From Ichthyosporea sp. XGB-2017a (taxonomy: Eukaryota; Opisthokonta; Ichthyosporea): a stretch of 21,426 bases of DNA. A model generated the notes under the pieces. The model had not been told where the DNA came from and did not search any database. It saw nothing but the letters and a program-made list of their open reading frames with translations. The translations under genes were made by a program, and so were the position numbers. The stretch covers positions 174,290 to 195,715 of the forward strand of contig PDIM01000070.1 in NCBI GenBank assembly GCA_002811675.1. The letters run 5' to 3'. Below, piece by piece: positions 9,669 through 17,308 of the stretch (the stretch's first letter is position 1; every line of letters begins with the position of its first letter).

Positions 9669-10703
9669 CTACCCTGAGATGTGACGGGCTAAATAGTCTC
9701 GATAAATTACTTCGTCCGACTCCAAAAATACACAAAAAACAATCGCGTCTACACTGGCCTCGTTATCACGATGAGCCAACCAATTCATAACCGATTCCAT
9801 AGCAACTTGACAAGCTTCATTAAATATAAAACCATAAGAAATTCACACACAAAACAAACCCAAACCATTAAGAAACCTCAAACTTCTCAACACTTAAAAG
9901 AGTCATCTTCTTTCAACTTACCATCCTTGGCAGGATATCCATACACCCCTGTGGAGATACACGGAAAGGCAATAGTCCGAAGTCCATTCCTCTTCATACA
10001 CCGCAGACTGTTGAGATAACAACAAGACAACAATTGCGCAGGCGTCAACAGAGCCCCATCGACATCTCCTTTCCCCTCACTGCCAATCACTCCACTACTG
10101 TGTCTCACTCCATTACTACTTGCCCCTCTTTCTGAATCCTCCCCCACATCCTCAATCAACACCTTCCGCACCCTTGTGAACCATTCCCCGGTGGAGGAAG
10201 AACACAACACTGTCGGACCCCCTTGATCCCCCATCAACTGTGGTCCCACGGTATGAATCACATGCTTGGCAGGTAATCTACACCCCTCTGTTATCTTGGC
10301 CTCCCCAACGCGACATCCCCCAAGCCCACGACAATCCGCTTTCAGTTGAGGCCCTGCAGCCCTGTGGATACACCCATCCACACCCCCTCCACCCAGCAGA
10401 GAACTATTGGCTGCATTAACAATCGCATCCACCTGCAATTTGGTTATATCATATCTCACCAACCCAAGTTTCTTTCCAATGCCTCCTACAGCCAGGCCTG
10501 AAATCTCTGATACAAAGAAAGAAAATAACACAATCAATCATCCAATTTAATATCAGTTAATCCCCTCCTTTTTGGCCTTTCCTTAGCTCTTCCTTCCAAT
10601 GCGACAAGACATCCTTTCCTTTTAGTTTGGTTTTTTACTTACTTGGAAACGCCATTCGAGTCGCTAAGATAATCTCACTTCCTGAAAGAACAGAGGACGT
10701 CAT
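9669..10703 (-). CDS. MacroD-type macro domain hydrolase, three exons
   Basis: Predicted structure: exon 1 at 10703-10643, exon 2 at 10506-9922, exon 3 at 9814-9669, giving 792 nt and 263 residues. Both introns are phase 1, start with GTAAGT and end in AG. The protein begins [10 protein letters not shown]. It carries NAAN (51-54), the GGGGVDG loop with the putative catalytic Asp64, the helix after it (CIHRAAGP), VIHTVGP (103-109) and [12 protein letters not shown] (201-212). Exon 3 supplies the last helix and strand (ALETV-like [12 protein letters not shown], then [10 protein letters not shown]), which the middle exon alone lacks. Known MacroD1/2 and YmdB proteins remove ADP-ribose from acidic residues and deacetylate O-acetyl-ADP-ribose. 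All visible ligand-loop residues are kept, so activity is likely. About 50 extra Ser/Gly-rich residues lie at roughly 111-176, where relatives have a short loop. No organelle targeting signal is obvious. An alternative acceptor 9 nt downstream of the exon 2 start (exon from 10497) also keeps the frame. Confidence 0.85.
9815..9921 (-). other. Spliceosomal intron 2 of the macro domain gene
   Basis: A 107-nt phase-1 intron: donor GTAAGTTG right after codon GAT-G, acceptor TTTAATGAAG. Removing it joins YPAKD to ACQVAMESV, which restores the conserved macro C-terminal helix. Reading through it gives a stop after 10 unrelated residues. Confidence 0.85.
10507..10642 (-). other. Spliceosomal intron 1 of the macro domain gene
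   Basis: A 136-nt phase-1 intron: donor GTAAGTAA, pyrimidine-rich end and acceptor TTTGTATCAG, with a plausible branch region around GGATTAACTGAT. Reading through it meets TAA at once. A second in-phase acceptor (TTTCAG) lies 9 nt downstream, so two protein forms differing by three residues are possible. Confidence 0.75.
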
Positions 10704-10833
10704 TCTTTCTTTTTTCCCCTTTCAGAGTTGAATTTTAGTTAAGATTTGTTCGCTATAATTTTCGTTTTCTTGGAAAATCGCTTTCACAAATTCAAATTTC
10801 AAATTTTTTTCGACACTTTAAAAAATTTCCCAC

Positions 10834-10842
10834 TTTCGCGCC
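10834..10842 (+). promoter_or_regulatory. E2F/DP-like site TTTCGCGCC
   Basis: TTTCGCGCC matches the E2F/DP consensus TTTSSCGC. It lies about 135 bp upstream of the macro gene ATG and about 195 bp before the ALMT-like ATG. A match this short in an AT-rich region is suggestive only. Confidence 0.3.
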
Positions 10843-10853
10843 TTTTTTTTTTC

Positions 10854-10868
10854 AGGGAGCCGCTCCCT
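10854..10868. repeat. 15-bp palindrome AGGGAGC-C-GCTCCCT
   Basis: A perfect 7-bp inverted repeat with a 1-nt centre, flanked by T runs. It stands out as a GC-rich island in very AT-rich DNA. It could bind a dimeric regulator in the shared promoter. Confidence 0.6.
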
Positions 10869-10978
10869 TTTTTTATTTCTTTTGTTCTTTTTTTTTTTTG
10901 TAGATGAGACACACTAAATCCAAATCTTAAAACATAAATCATTTATATCTTCCATCAAATGGATACAGCTCTAATACG

Positions 10979-11030
10979 CTCCCTCTCTCTCTCCCCCTCT
11001 ATCTCTCTGTCTCTCTCTCTCCCACACACA
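10979..11030 (+). repeat. CT-rich microsatellite ending in CACACACA
   Basis: An imperfect (CT)n tract followed by CACACACAG directly before the ALMT-like ATG. It may be a pyrimidine initiator/5'UTR tract. It also looks like a polypyrimidine tract with a 3' splice site, but I found no GTAAGT-like donor upstream, so I favour UTR. Confidence 0.65.
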
Positions 11031-11037
11031 GCCAGCT

Positions 11038-12771
11038 ATGCATGAATCACAACAACACAAAGACACAGACCCACACAACCCCAAAGAGCTACCTCCCCCA
11101 GAGACTCCAGACCCGCCCTGCTGTAGCTGCTCAAACGTGTCCACCTGGCAGCGAGTAGAGACACTTGTCCGCGACTATGCCACCACTGATCCTCCCCCAA
11201 CAGTCTCATCATCCCTCATCTCACCCCCAATCATAAAGATCCAAGGTGCCGACTTCCAAAGGACCTATGAGCAAATCATGAAATACACAATCCAGACCTG
11301 TGTCACTATGCTCCTCGCTTCTCTCTTTGTTGTAGTTGATCCAATATCACATAACCTCACTAAGGGCATCTGGGTCGTGGTCACTGCATCAATCCTCAAT
11401 GTGGCCTTCCACGCTACTGGTAAGGTCATCTTTATGGGCTTGATGAGGGCTCTCGGGGCCATTGCGGGTGCTCTTTCCGCACTGTTGGTCGCTGTTATTG
11501 TCTTTTACCCACACGAGGATTGTTTCACATGCTCCTATAAGCCTTACTTGACCGTGGCTCTGTTTGTTATCGGGACTGGCATCAATTGCTGGCTTTCTTA
11601 CACTTTCTGGCATCATTTGACTTTCCTGTATGTGTTCACACAGGTCACTTTCACCATTGTTGTGTACGGTTTCTACCAAGATAACGCCATTGTATGGGAT
11701 ACTACTTCCGTTGGATTTGCTAGGGCGTATGAGTGTTTGATTGGCGCTGTCTTGTCCGTTCTGGTGGCTTTGGTTGTTTTCCCAACCACCTCAACAGCGC
11801 TGTATCGTGACAATGTATGCTATGCTTTAAATCAAATGAGCCATGCCTTGCTTCTGTGGCACAAAGCAGATACACTGGACAGGATGTGTGGCTGTAAGGG
11901 GGCCTCTGGGTGCAATTATAATGGGGATGATCATGGGGTAATGGGGAATTATGTTTGTGATACGCAGGAACGAAAATGCCATCGTCATGACATGCAACAA
12001 GATTTGAATTTTTCTCATGTTAAAATCTACGGGAATGGTTCAACTGATTACTGTACTTGCTTAAACGCTCTGCGTGATGAAGCAATTCGCACCATTGGGC
12101 GCTGCACTACGCACTTGCTCGCCGCCGGGACATTCCTCAGTGATTCCTTCAAATACGAATGGGCGCGAGTCGAGTGTTGCCGTATACGTTCTTTCCATAG
12201 TCGACATCACTACCAGAACATCCTTCAGGAGACGATGGTGATTAGCCATCGAGTGTCTTCAATGCTATTGGCGGACGGGCGAGAGCTTATTAAAGGACGA
12301 AGAAAGCTGTTCTTTTCGCATGCGGGTGCTGCTGATAGTAATGGGGATAAGGACAGGGGGGCAATGGAAACTCTCACTTCTTTTGGGAGTATTGCCCAGG
12401 GGAATTTGGGGTCGGATGATGATGCCGAAGCGCGAAGACATACCATTGAGGATATCGTGGTCCATATTGCTGTGTACCTGTCGTTGCTTAGTCGGGTTAT
12501 GAGAAGAGATAAGAAGAGATGCAGACGGGCTGCCTTTCTTAAACACGGGCAGGTGATAATTGACAAGTGTAGTGAAAATGGAAAGCTTTTGGCGGAGCGA
12601 CTTAAAAGCGTAGGAAATGCGGGTCAACCTCACGGAGCTTCCATTGACATGAGTGATGAAAATTACAACGAGCGCTGGTATGCCGATACTGTCAATATTA
12701 TTCACTTCAACATGCTCATTGGAAACATGAAAAAAATTTTACTCTTTGTTCAAGATTGTGGTAATTTATAA
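11038..12771 (+). CDS. ALMT/FUSC-like membrane channel or transporter
   Basis: 577 residues. The N-terminus (1-75) is Pro-rich with a CCSCS cluster. Six hydrophobic segments follow at about 83-101, 110-128, 134-156, 168-189, 194-212 and 229-248. The layout recalls aluminium-activated malate transporters: a helix running into GIWVVVTASILN (plant WAVMTVVVVFE position), a conserved RALG turn (RALGAIAGAL), and AYECLIGAVLSVLVALVVFP before a long helical C-terminal half (250-577), presumably cytosolic. The wider FUSC/aromatic acid exporter superfamily has the same organisation, so the substrate is open: malate or another organic anion is possible. A Cys/His-rich insert lies at 284-341. A basic stretch (MRRDKKRCRRAAF) sits near 494-506. 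There are no paralogues in the window. It is divergent from the macro gene and tandem with the next gene. Family call from topology and motifs only. Confidence 0.7.
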   Translation: MHESQQHKDTDPHNPKELPPPETPDPPCCSCSNVSTWQRVETLVRDYATTDPPPTVSSSLISPPIIKIQGADFQRTYEQIMKYTIQTCVTMLLASLFVVVDPISHNLTKGIWVVVTASILNVAFHATGKVIFMGLMRALGAIAGALSALLVAVIVFYPHEDCFTCSYKPYLTVALFVIGTGINCWLSYTFWHHLTFLYVFTQVTFTIVVYGFYQDNAIVWDTTSVGFARAYECLIGAVLSVLVALVVFPTTSTALYRDNVCYALNQMSHALLLWHKADTLDRMCGCKGASGCNYNGDDHGVMGNYVCDTQERKCHRHDMQQDLNFSHVKIYGNGSTDYCTCLNALRDEAIRTIGRCTTHLLAAGTFLSDSFKYEWARVECCRIRSFHSRHHYQNILQETMVISHRVSSMLLADGRELIKGRRKLFFSHAGAADSNGDKDRGAMETLTSFGSIAQGNLGSDDDAEARRHTIEDIVVHIAVYLSLLSRVMRRDKKRCRRAAFLKHGQVIIDKCSENGKLLAERLKSVGNAGQPHGASIDMSDENYNERWYADTVNIIHFNMLIGNMKKILLFVQDCGNL

Positions 12772-13311
12772 TGTTGGTGAAAGAGAGGAAGATACCCCAG
12801 AAGTGAAGTGAACAATTCGTCCCAAACTCATACACAAATACAGTATATTTCTCACCCATCGCACTATATATGTGCAATGCACAGTACTGAAAGCTGTTGG
12901 AGATTGACATAAACACCGAACGTTGTACCAATTGTCTAGAAGTTTTGCCAACCCCCGCTTTTGTTTTTTTCATTGTTACCGCGAACAAAAACCAGGGCGC
13001 TTTTTGCAATACACCAAGCCACATGTACAGGACGTTATCCGTGAGCTGCTAATTATAATTATCTACATAGTAATTGGGATCTGGATTGCTCGCGTAACGG
13101 GTGCGGGTGCACTACACAGTGTACGTAATTTCAAAAAGATCTACATAGCTAGAGGGGCACCACCGATTGCTGCAACTTTGCTATAAATTACTGTAGTTTC
13201 GTGTACCAGTAAAGTCATGTACATGTATAATGTAACGAGCCTAGTAACGCCGAACGCGCATGCACGAAACTCCCTTCAGAGTTCATGAGACGCGTTATTA
13301 TTTATTATAAG

Positions 13312-13356
13312 TTCCTCGGACGTTAGATGGATCGAGGCTCGAGTTGGTCCGAGGAA
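13312..13356. repeat. Hairpin with perfect 10-bp stem
   Basis: TTCCTCGGAC (13312-13321) and GTCCGAGGAA (13347-13356) are exact inverted repeats around a 25-nt loop that itself contains a CTCGAG palindrome. The element is GC-richer than its surroundings. It is too short for a tRNA, and I see no target-site duplication that would mark a MITE. Confidence 0.7.
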
Positions 13357-13600
13357 TTCGTACATTCAACAATTATTGAGCAATTAGCTGGCCAAACAGA
13401 AAATTAAAAAAAGGGGCTGACCATAATAATAATTAAATAAATTTTAATTATTTTATATCATTTCCAAAAGAAAAAAGAAAGAGGCATTTTTTTATGTTTT
13501 GTAATTATTGAGAGAAATGTGTGCCCACTGCTCTGTTTGGGCTTTTGTTGGGTGTTGTGGGGAGAAGGAAGGAGAGATTTTGTTGAAAGGAAAAAATCGA

Positions 13601-13623
13601 AACAAACAAAACAAAACAAAACA
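13601..13623 (+). repeat. CAAAA microsatellite
   Basis: Short tandem CAAA/CAAAA units just upstream of the TATA box of secreted protein gene A. They are complementary in composition to the TTTTG array at 92-132. Confidence 0.7.
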
Positions 13624-13629
13624 GAAAAG

Positions 13630-13637
13630 TATAAATA
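13630..13637 (+). promoter_or_regulatory. TATA box (TATAAATA) of secreted protein gene A
   Basis: TATAAATA lies 174 nt before the preferred ATG at 13804 and sits after a CAAAA tract. The same octamer precedes the secreted gene at 19600-20463 on the other strand. A start site about 30 nt downstream would give a 5'UTR of roughly 140 nt. Confidence 0.55.
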
Positions 13638-13803
13638 AAAAAAACTGAATGAGGATCAGGAGGAAGTGTATGTGACTTGGGTTTTGGTAATCAGGAAAAG
13701 AGAAAAAAAAAAAAGGAAAAGGAAGGAGAAGACAGGGAATTGAACTTGTAAATTATAATCTTTTTGTATGGTGTGTATAAGTCTGTGTAAAAAAAAGAAA
13801 AAG

Positions 13804-14781
13804 ATGAATGCTTTGATTATAGAATCACGTGTGAAGCCAATCACTGTTGTAATCTCAAAGCTTGGACTTGTTCTCCTTGTCATCAGCTTAATATCTACAT
13901 TCCCACGTGATGGGGTAACTGCATCTCCGGTTCCTGCAGAAGAGAGTGATAGTATGAATAGCAATGCTCTGACTGGTGGTGGGCTTGGGTATATTGGACA
14001 AAGAGGAGGAGGATCTGGTTCTGATTCAATGCTTAGCATGGCCCAGGTGCTGCCTAATGTGGAGGCGGGTGAGTCTCAAGTGAAGAAAACATGGCCAAAG
14101 GAGGACCGCGAAGAAGCTGATCATTGTCTGTTGGCTATGAAACAGTGTCGCTTTGCTGTTGAGCCTTTGGTAATGGAACCGGGATATGCAAAGAAAGTGA
14201 GCAAAGATGAAAAGGAACCCGCAGTTGATACGTTTTTGCTCGGAAAGCTGAAGCCTTACGTTGGTTTTGCAAAAATCGTACTCAGAAATGAGCCACAGGC
14301 ACAGCTGCTTGAGGCCTATAGCATGACACCTCCTGTTTTTGTTGAGTCTGCGACCGGATCTTCTCCTCCAAGCTCTTCATATGCTGAGGTACAGATTCCT
14401 GTAAATAATGTAAGGGGCTTTGTTGATGGAATCGACGATATTGTTGGAGATGCTCACAATCAAGACGGCCAAGATGGTGGACAAATGAATGAATATCTCT
14501 TTGATGTGACAGAGGTATGGGATAAAAGCAATTTTCATCAAAAGGATAAAGAAGCATACTTTCAGGTTGGGGTCCATATGGCTCCACTTACTGGAGCTAA
14601 GAGTGGTGAGTTTGCCAGGGAAAACATTGAGGGTCGGTGTGTTAAGCTCTTTATCACGTCATATAGCGTTGCACACTCAGGGAAAGACGGAAATAGGGTG
14701 GATTCTATGAACAATTTTGGGTCCATCAAAAGTCATTCTGGCTCCCAAGCGGACAGTTGTGCTGTCTTCCGAATTGATTAG
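13804..14781 (+). CDS. Putative secreted protein A, no recognised family
   Basis: 325 residues from the second in-frame ATG (13804). This start is preferred over 13768 because it has A at -3 and places a normal signal peptide at the N-terminus; the 12-residue extension would add a KKKKK run before it. A hydrophobic core (about 20-33, LGLVLLVISLIS) and a VTA|SP site near residue 40 suggest secretion. After a Ser/Gly-rich linker (41-90) come two folded-looking stretches: 105-180 (Cys108, Cys115; charged, with LLGKLKPYVGFAKIVL) and 192-325 (Cys279, Cys319; YLFDVTEVWD and KLFITSYSV suggest beta strands). Four cysteines after the signal could form two disulphides. There is no transmembrane anchor and no catalytic motif I know. 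AATAAA follows the stop at 141 nt. Function unknown. Confidence 0.7.
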   Translation: MNALIIESRVKPITVVISKLGLVLLVISLISTFPRDGVTASPVPAEESDSMNSNALTGGGLGYIGQRGGGSGSDSMLSMAQVLPNVEAGESQVKKTWPKEDREEADHCLLAMKQCRFAVEPLVMEPGYAKKVSKDEKEPAVDTFLLGKLKPYVGFAKIVLRNEPQAQLLEAYSMTPPVFVESATGSSPPSSSYAEVQIPVNNVRGFVDGIDDIVGDAHNQDGQDGGQMNEYLFDVTEVWDKSNFHQKDKEAYFQVGVHMAPLTGAKSGEFARENIEGRCVKLFITSYSVAHSGKDGNRVDSMNNFGSIKSHSGSQADSCAVFRID

Positions 14782-14921
14782 TGGAAATTCTTCCTCGTGG
14801 CCTCAGTGATATCTTCGTACACTCTTTTCTTGATACTACCCTCACCTCCTTCTCTGCTTCCCTAAATTTCATAAGTCTTCTTTATACCATCAAATGTTAA
14901 ATAGCTCATCTATGAAAAGCA

Positions 14922-14927
14922 AATAAA
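14922..14927 (+). terminator. Poly(A) signal AATAAA of secreted protein gene A
   Basis: A canonical AATAAA lies 141 nt after the stop codon at 14779-14781, at a spacing like that of the other + strand genes here. Confidence 0.6.
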
Positions 14928-15236
14928 GAAATGTTAGCCACAGACATGGAAAGATGGAAACCGCTCTCCTTGCTTGAAGCAGTAATTAAAGGCCGTCATC
15001 AGACAAGAAACTTAATTAACTTGTTACATAGTTTCAACCGAAAAAGGCAACTCATTGATTCATTACTAACGCAAAACACGAAGCAGACCGCCTTTAACCG
15101 CATTGGGAGACTCGAGGGAGCGTGGTTACAGTAACTAGAAAACGCGCGCTTTTATTTGAACCACAAACCAGCTGACGCGTTTCGGATTTTTTAAAAAAAT
15201 GTTGTTTCAAAATGATAAGCTGGCAGTGAACCAATA

Positions 15237-15264
15237 AGAACAGCTGCGGGAGAACAGTTGCGGG
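15237..15264 (+). repeat. 14-bp tandem duplication
   Basis: AGAACAGCTGCGGG is followed directly by AGAACAGTTGCGGG, one substitution apart. A CCAAT pentamer lies just upstream (15231-15235), and each unit carries an E-box-like or E-box-derived core. This could be a small regulatory module or a simple duplication. Confidence 0.65.
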
Positions 15265-16321
15265 AAAGACGCTAGGAAGGTCAGTTTCAACTTTCAACTA
15301 GGCCCGTCCATACATGGCCATTGCCAGTAGAAATTTTATCGCTTTTAACTAAACAGTTCAGTTATATATGGTAGCTGAAAGTACTTTTATAGGCTTCCGT
15401 CTATTGTCCATAATATTGCATCAGATTGGTAATCGGTAAAGAAGAACATTTTTTAAACGAAGGACTTAGACTACCTTGGGAAGTCTAGCGGACTGTATAT
15501 TCACATGCATGTAGTTGTCAATATATTGTCACACACGGTCACATGAAAATGTTGCTACATACACACATGCACATGTGCGCGTCGACGTTTATTGCCATAC
15601 AAGCAGCTGATTACATGAAGGAGAATTTGTTCCTTCTATTATATAATATAACATTTGTAATATATATATAATCCCGGGAACTTTTAATGCTTTGCATTTT
15701 AAAACGCTCATGCCAAGCTTATAAGATAGGCCTTTAGGGGCAACTGATTTATGAAAACGCCTATTTGCAAAGTAACGAAGCAGCTCATACTCCAACAATT
15801 TTACACTCCTGTTGACAACCCAGAAGCTGTTACCAGATGACAAGCATATTAGGATTTAGGGGGAAGGGATATCACTTATCACATAGCAACAACGCAACGG
15901 ACATATCCCCAACGACGAGCGATTTAACGAACTTTTCCCGATGTTGAAATTGACTTCTACATGTAACGCATGCACATGCCAAGATCCCCTTTTAATTTGA
16001 GCAGCTTCCTTCCAATTCTACTTTCTATGTAATCGGGGAGCTTTAGAGCTTTAACATATAAATGATATAAGCTTCCAAATTGGATTACATTCGAAACAGT
16101 ACTCTAGTCTGCACGTACATATATATACAGTCCATATCAAATTATTATTCTTGTTCGCGAGAAGCCACATCCTCTGTTAATACACTCTTTGCAATGATAA
16201 AAGACCCGCTGCCCACAGTATAACTATAGCATAATTAGTGCTGTGCCGGTGAGGAAGGCTGGAAGAACATCTACACTATTGCAATTATATGCATCAAACG
16301 TCAACACTCCCCGAGCAAATA

Positions 16322-16329
16322 CATAAATA
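16322..16329 (+). promoter_or_regulatory. Weak TATA-like element of secreted protein gene B
   Basis: CATAAATA, one base from the TATAAATA seen ahead of the other two secreted genes, lies 158 nt before the ATG at 16480. The spacing resembles the 174 nt of gene A. Confidence 0.3.
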
Positions 16330-16479
16330 AAGGCTGCAAGAATTGCTCTTTATTTCTAATTCTGTTTTCGCGTCACTTTGCATTGTTTTTTTTTAGTGAT
16401 AATATAGATCCTCTTCCTGTTTAAGTTTTTAAAGATTCGATTAAACAATAGCTTGAAGAGCGTGAAAGGGAATTAAATA

Positions 16480-17178
16480 ATGCAAGGCAAAGGTGTATTT
16501 AATGGTGCACTTTGTGTGCTTTTAATGGGAACCATAATTTTTTCTACCACACCTACGTTTACAGGCTCCATAGTGGCTGAGGCCAAATCAATCTCTTCGT
16601 TTGCGCCTTCAAACATTCGAGGGGCTGCCCGGTTGTCTTCTACTATACAAAAAGCTGCTGAGCAGACATATGAAAGCTGGAGGTATATGGGATTTATTAC
16701 AGTCATGAATAACTGTAGGGAGCAGGTGGAGCTGAAGAGCAAGGACTTTGGGAGGGGAAAGCTTGTGGGAAATAACGCAGTAGTAATGGACCAGGGAAGT
16801 GTTGTGAACTTAGGATATATTTCTAGTAGGTTCAAACAGGGAAAGTGGAGCTTGACTCCAATTGTGAGAACAGAACAATTAGCGAATTTGGTCCCAGTGC
16901 ACTTTGAGTTTTGGACAAATCCCGACCTATCAAGTGGTTACTCCCTTGAAAGTAAAGCGGAGACAGAATTTGTTTTCCCCTCAAGGGTCCAGATTAGGAA
17001 AGAAATGGATCCAGACTCTGATTGCAAGTCTCTTGAATGTCCAAATGGGAACTGTCGAATGCTTAAAACCAGCTGTGCCTTTGCCACTTGGATAGAGGTA
17101 ACATTCTGTCCGAACAAGACTGAAGTGCAAAAGCTGTTCAACCCTGGTCAGTTGAGCAACAAAGAATATGATATCTAA
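16480..17178 (+). CDS. Putative secreted six-cysteine protein, possibly thaumatin-like
   Basis: 232 residues. A signal peptide is likely: hydrophobic core about 10-22, with possible cleavage after an Ala near 33-35. A helical linker (36-68) leads to a compact domain. Six cysteines remain after the signal: 79, 182, 187, 192, 199, 210. Three features resemble thaumatin-like proteins: an opening strand GFITVMNNC like the family's xFxIVNxC, a middle LVPVHFEFW strand, and a closing EVTFCP like YxVTFCP, where the first and last cysteines are normally bonded. A DCKSLECPNGNC segment would sit near the family's Cys-rich loop. The thaumatin signature and most of the usual 10-16 cysteines are missing, so this would be a very reduced or diverged member. 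One sequon (NKT, 212). It ends 157 bp from the convergent gene. The fold is inferred; I am unsure of it. Confidence 0.65.
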   Translation: MQGKGVFNGALCVLLMGTIIFSTTPTFTGSIVAEAKSISSFAPSNIRGAARLSSTIQKAAEQTYESWRYMGFITVMNNCREQVELKSKDFGRGKLVGNNAVVMDQGSVVNLGYISSRFKQGKWSLTPIVRTEQLANLVPVHFEFWTNPDLSSGYSLESKAETEFVFPSRVQIRKEMDPDSDCKSLECPNGNCRMLKTSCAFATWIEVTFCPNKTEVQKLFNPGQLSNKEYDI

Positions 17179-17308
17179 AGAAGTATTCATAGTGCATGCT
17201 AATTTCCTCTCACTGTCCTATAACTATTCAAATATACCTGTCGTGTATGTACTCTTATGCCTTTGTGCTTTTAAAGGCCCCTTACTATATTAAAACTATC
17301 TGTACATA

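Larger units (their letters stand above)
10704..11037. promoter_or_regulatory. Divergent intergenic promoter region, macro gene / ALMT-like gene
   Basis: The 334 bp between the two opposed start codons must hold the upstream signals of both genes. It contains T/A-rich tracts, an E2F-like site (10834-10842), a perfect short palindrome (10854-10868) and a CT microsatellite just before the ALMT-like ATG. No strong TATA box is visible, unlike upstream of the secreted-protein genes. Confidence 0.6.
12772..13803. other. Intergenic region between the ALMT-like gene and secreted protein gene A
   Basis: About 1 kb without a supportable gene. It holds a 10-bp-stem hairpin (13312-13356), AT-rich AATTATTATAATT-type sequence, a CAAAA array (13601-13623) and a TATA box (13630-13637) for the next gene. 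I find no AATAAA soon after the ALMT-like stop. I see no tRNA and no complete transposon. Confidence 0.5.
14782..16479. other. Intergenic region between secreted genes A and B
   Basis: About 1.7 kb. It includes the 3'UTR of gene A, a 14-bp tandem duplication (15237-15264), TA-rich runs (about 15656-15673), CATGTGC/GCATGC-type short palindromes and a weak TATA-like CATAAATA (16322-16329). Short open frames at 14931-15134 (+) and 15589-15843 (-) have no recognisable domain or flanking signals. I see no RNA gene. Confidence 0.5.

Noticed and set aside
9887-10537. Macro protein as a single 216-residue frame
   Set aside because: Its first residues are intron sequence (poly-Phe/Val) and its last 10 residues are intron read-through after GTAAGT. 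The three-exon model restores the full macro fold.
12225-12705. Minus-strand frames (113 and 146 codons) under the ALMT-like gene
   Set aside because: They are shadows of the coding strand, with no recognisable motifs.
12923-13186. 87-codon frame with a hydrophobic segment downstream of the ALMT-like gene
   Set aside because: It has no ATG in frame (TTG start only), no family match, and the hydrophobic run comes from AT-rich repeats.
14931-15134. 67-codon + strand frame after secreted gene A
   Set aside because: It begins 4 nt past the gene A poly(A) signal, has no domain and no promoter signals of its own. It is most likely chance.
15589-15843. 84-codon minus-strand frame in the 14782-16479 spacer
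   Set aside because: It has an ordinary composition but no known domain, no convincing splice or promoter signals and no neighbours in the same frame. A decayed gene or transposon piece cannot be excluded.
12772-16479. Possible tRNA, snRNA or MITE in the large spacers
   Set aside because: I looked for tRNA arm patterns, U6-like sequence and terminal inverted repeats with target duplications and found none. The hairpins seen are too short or lack flanking duplications.
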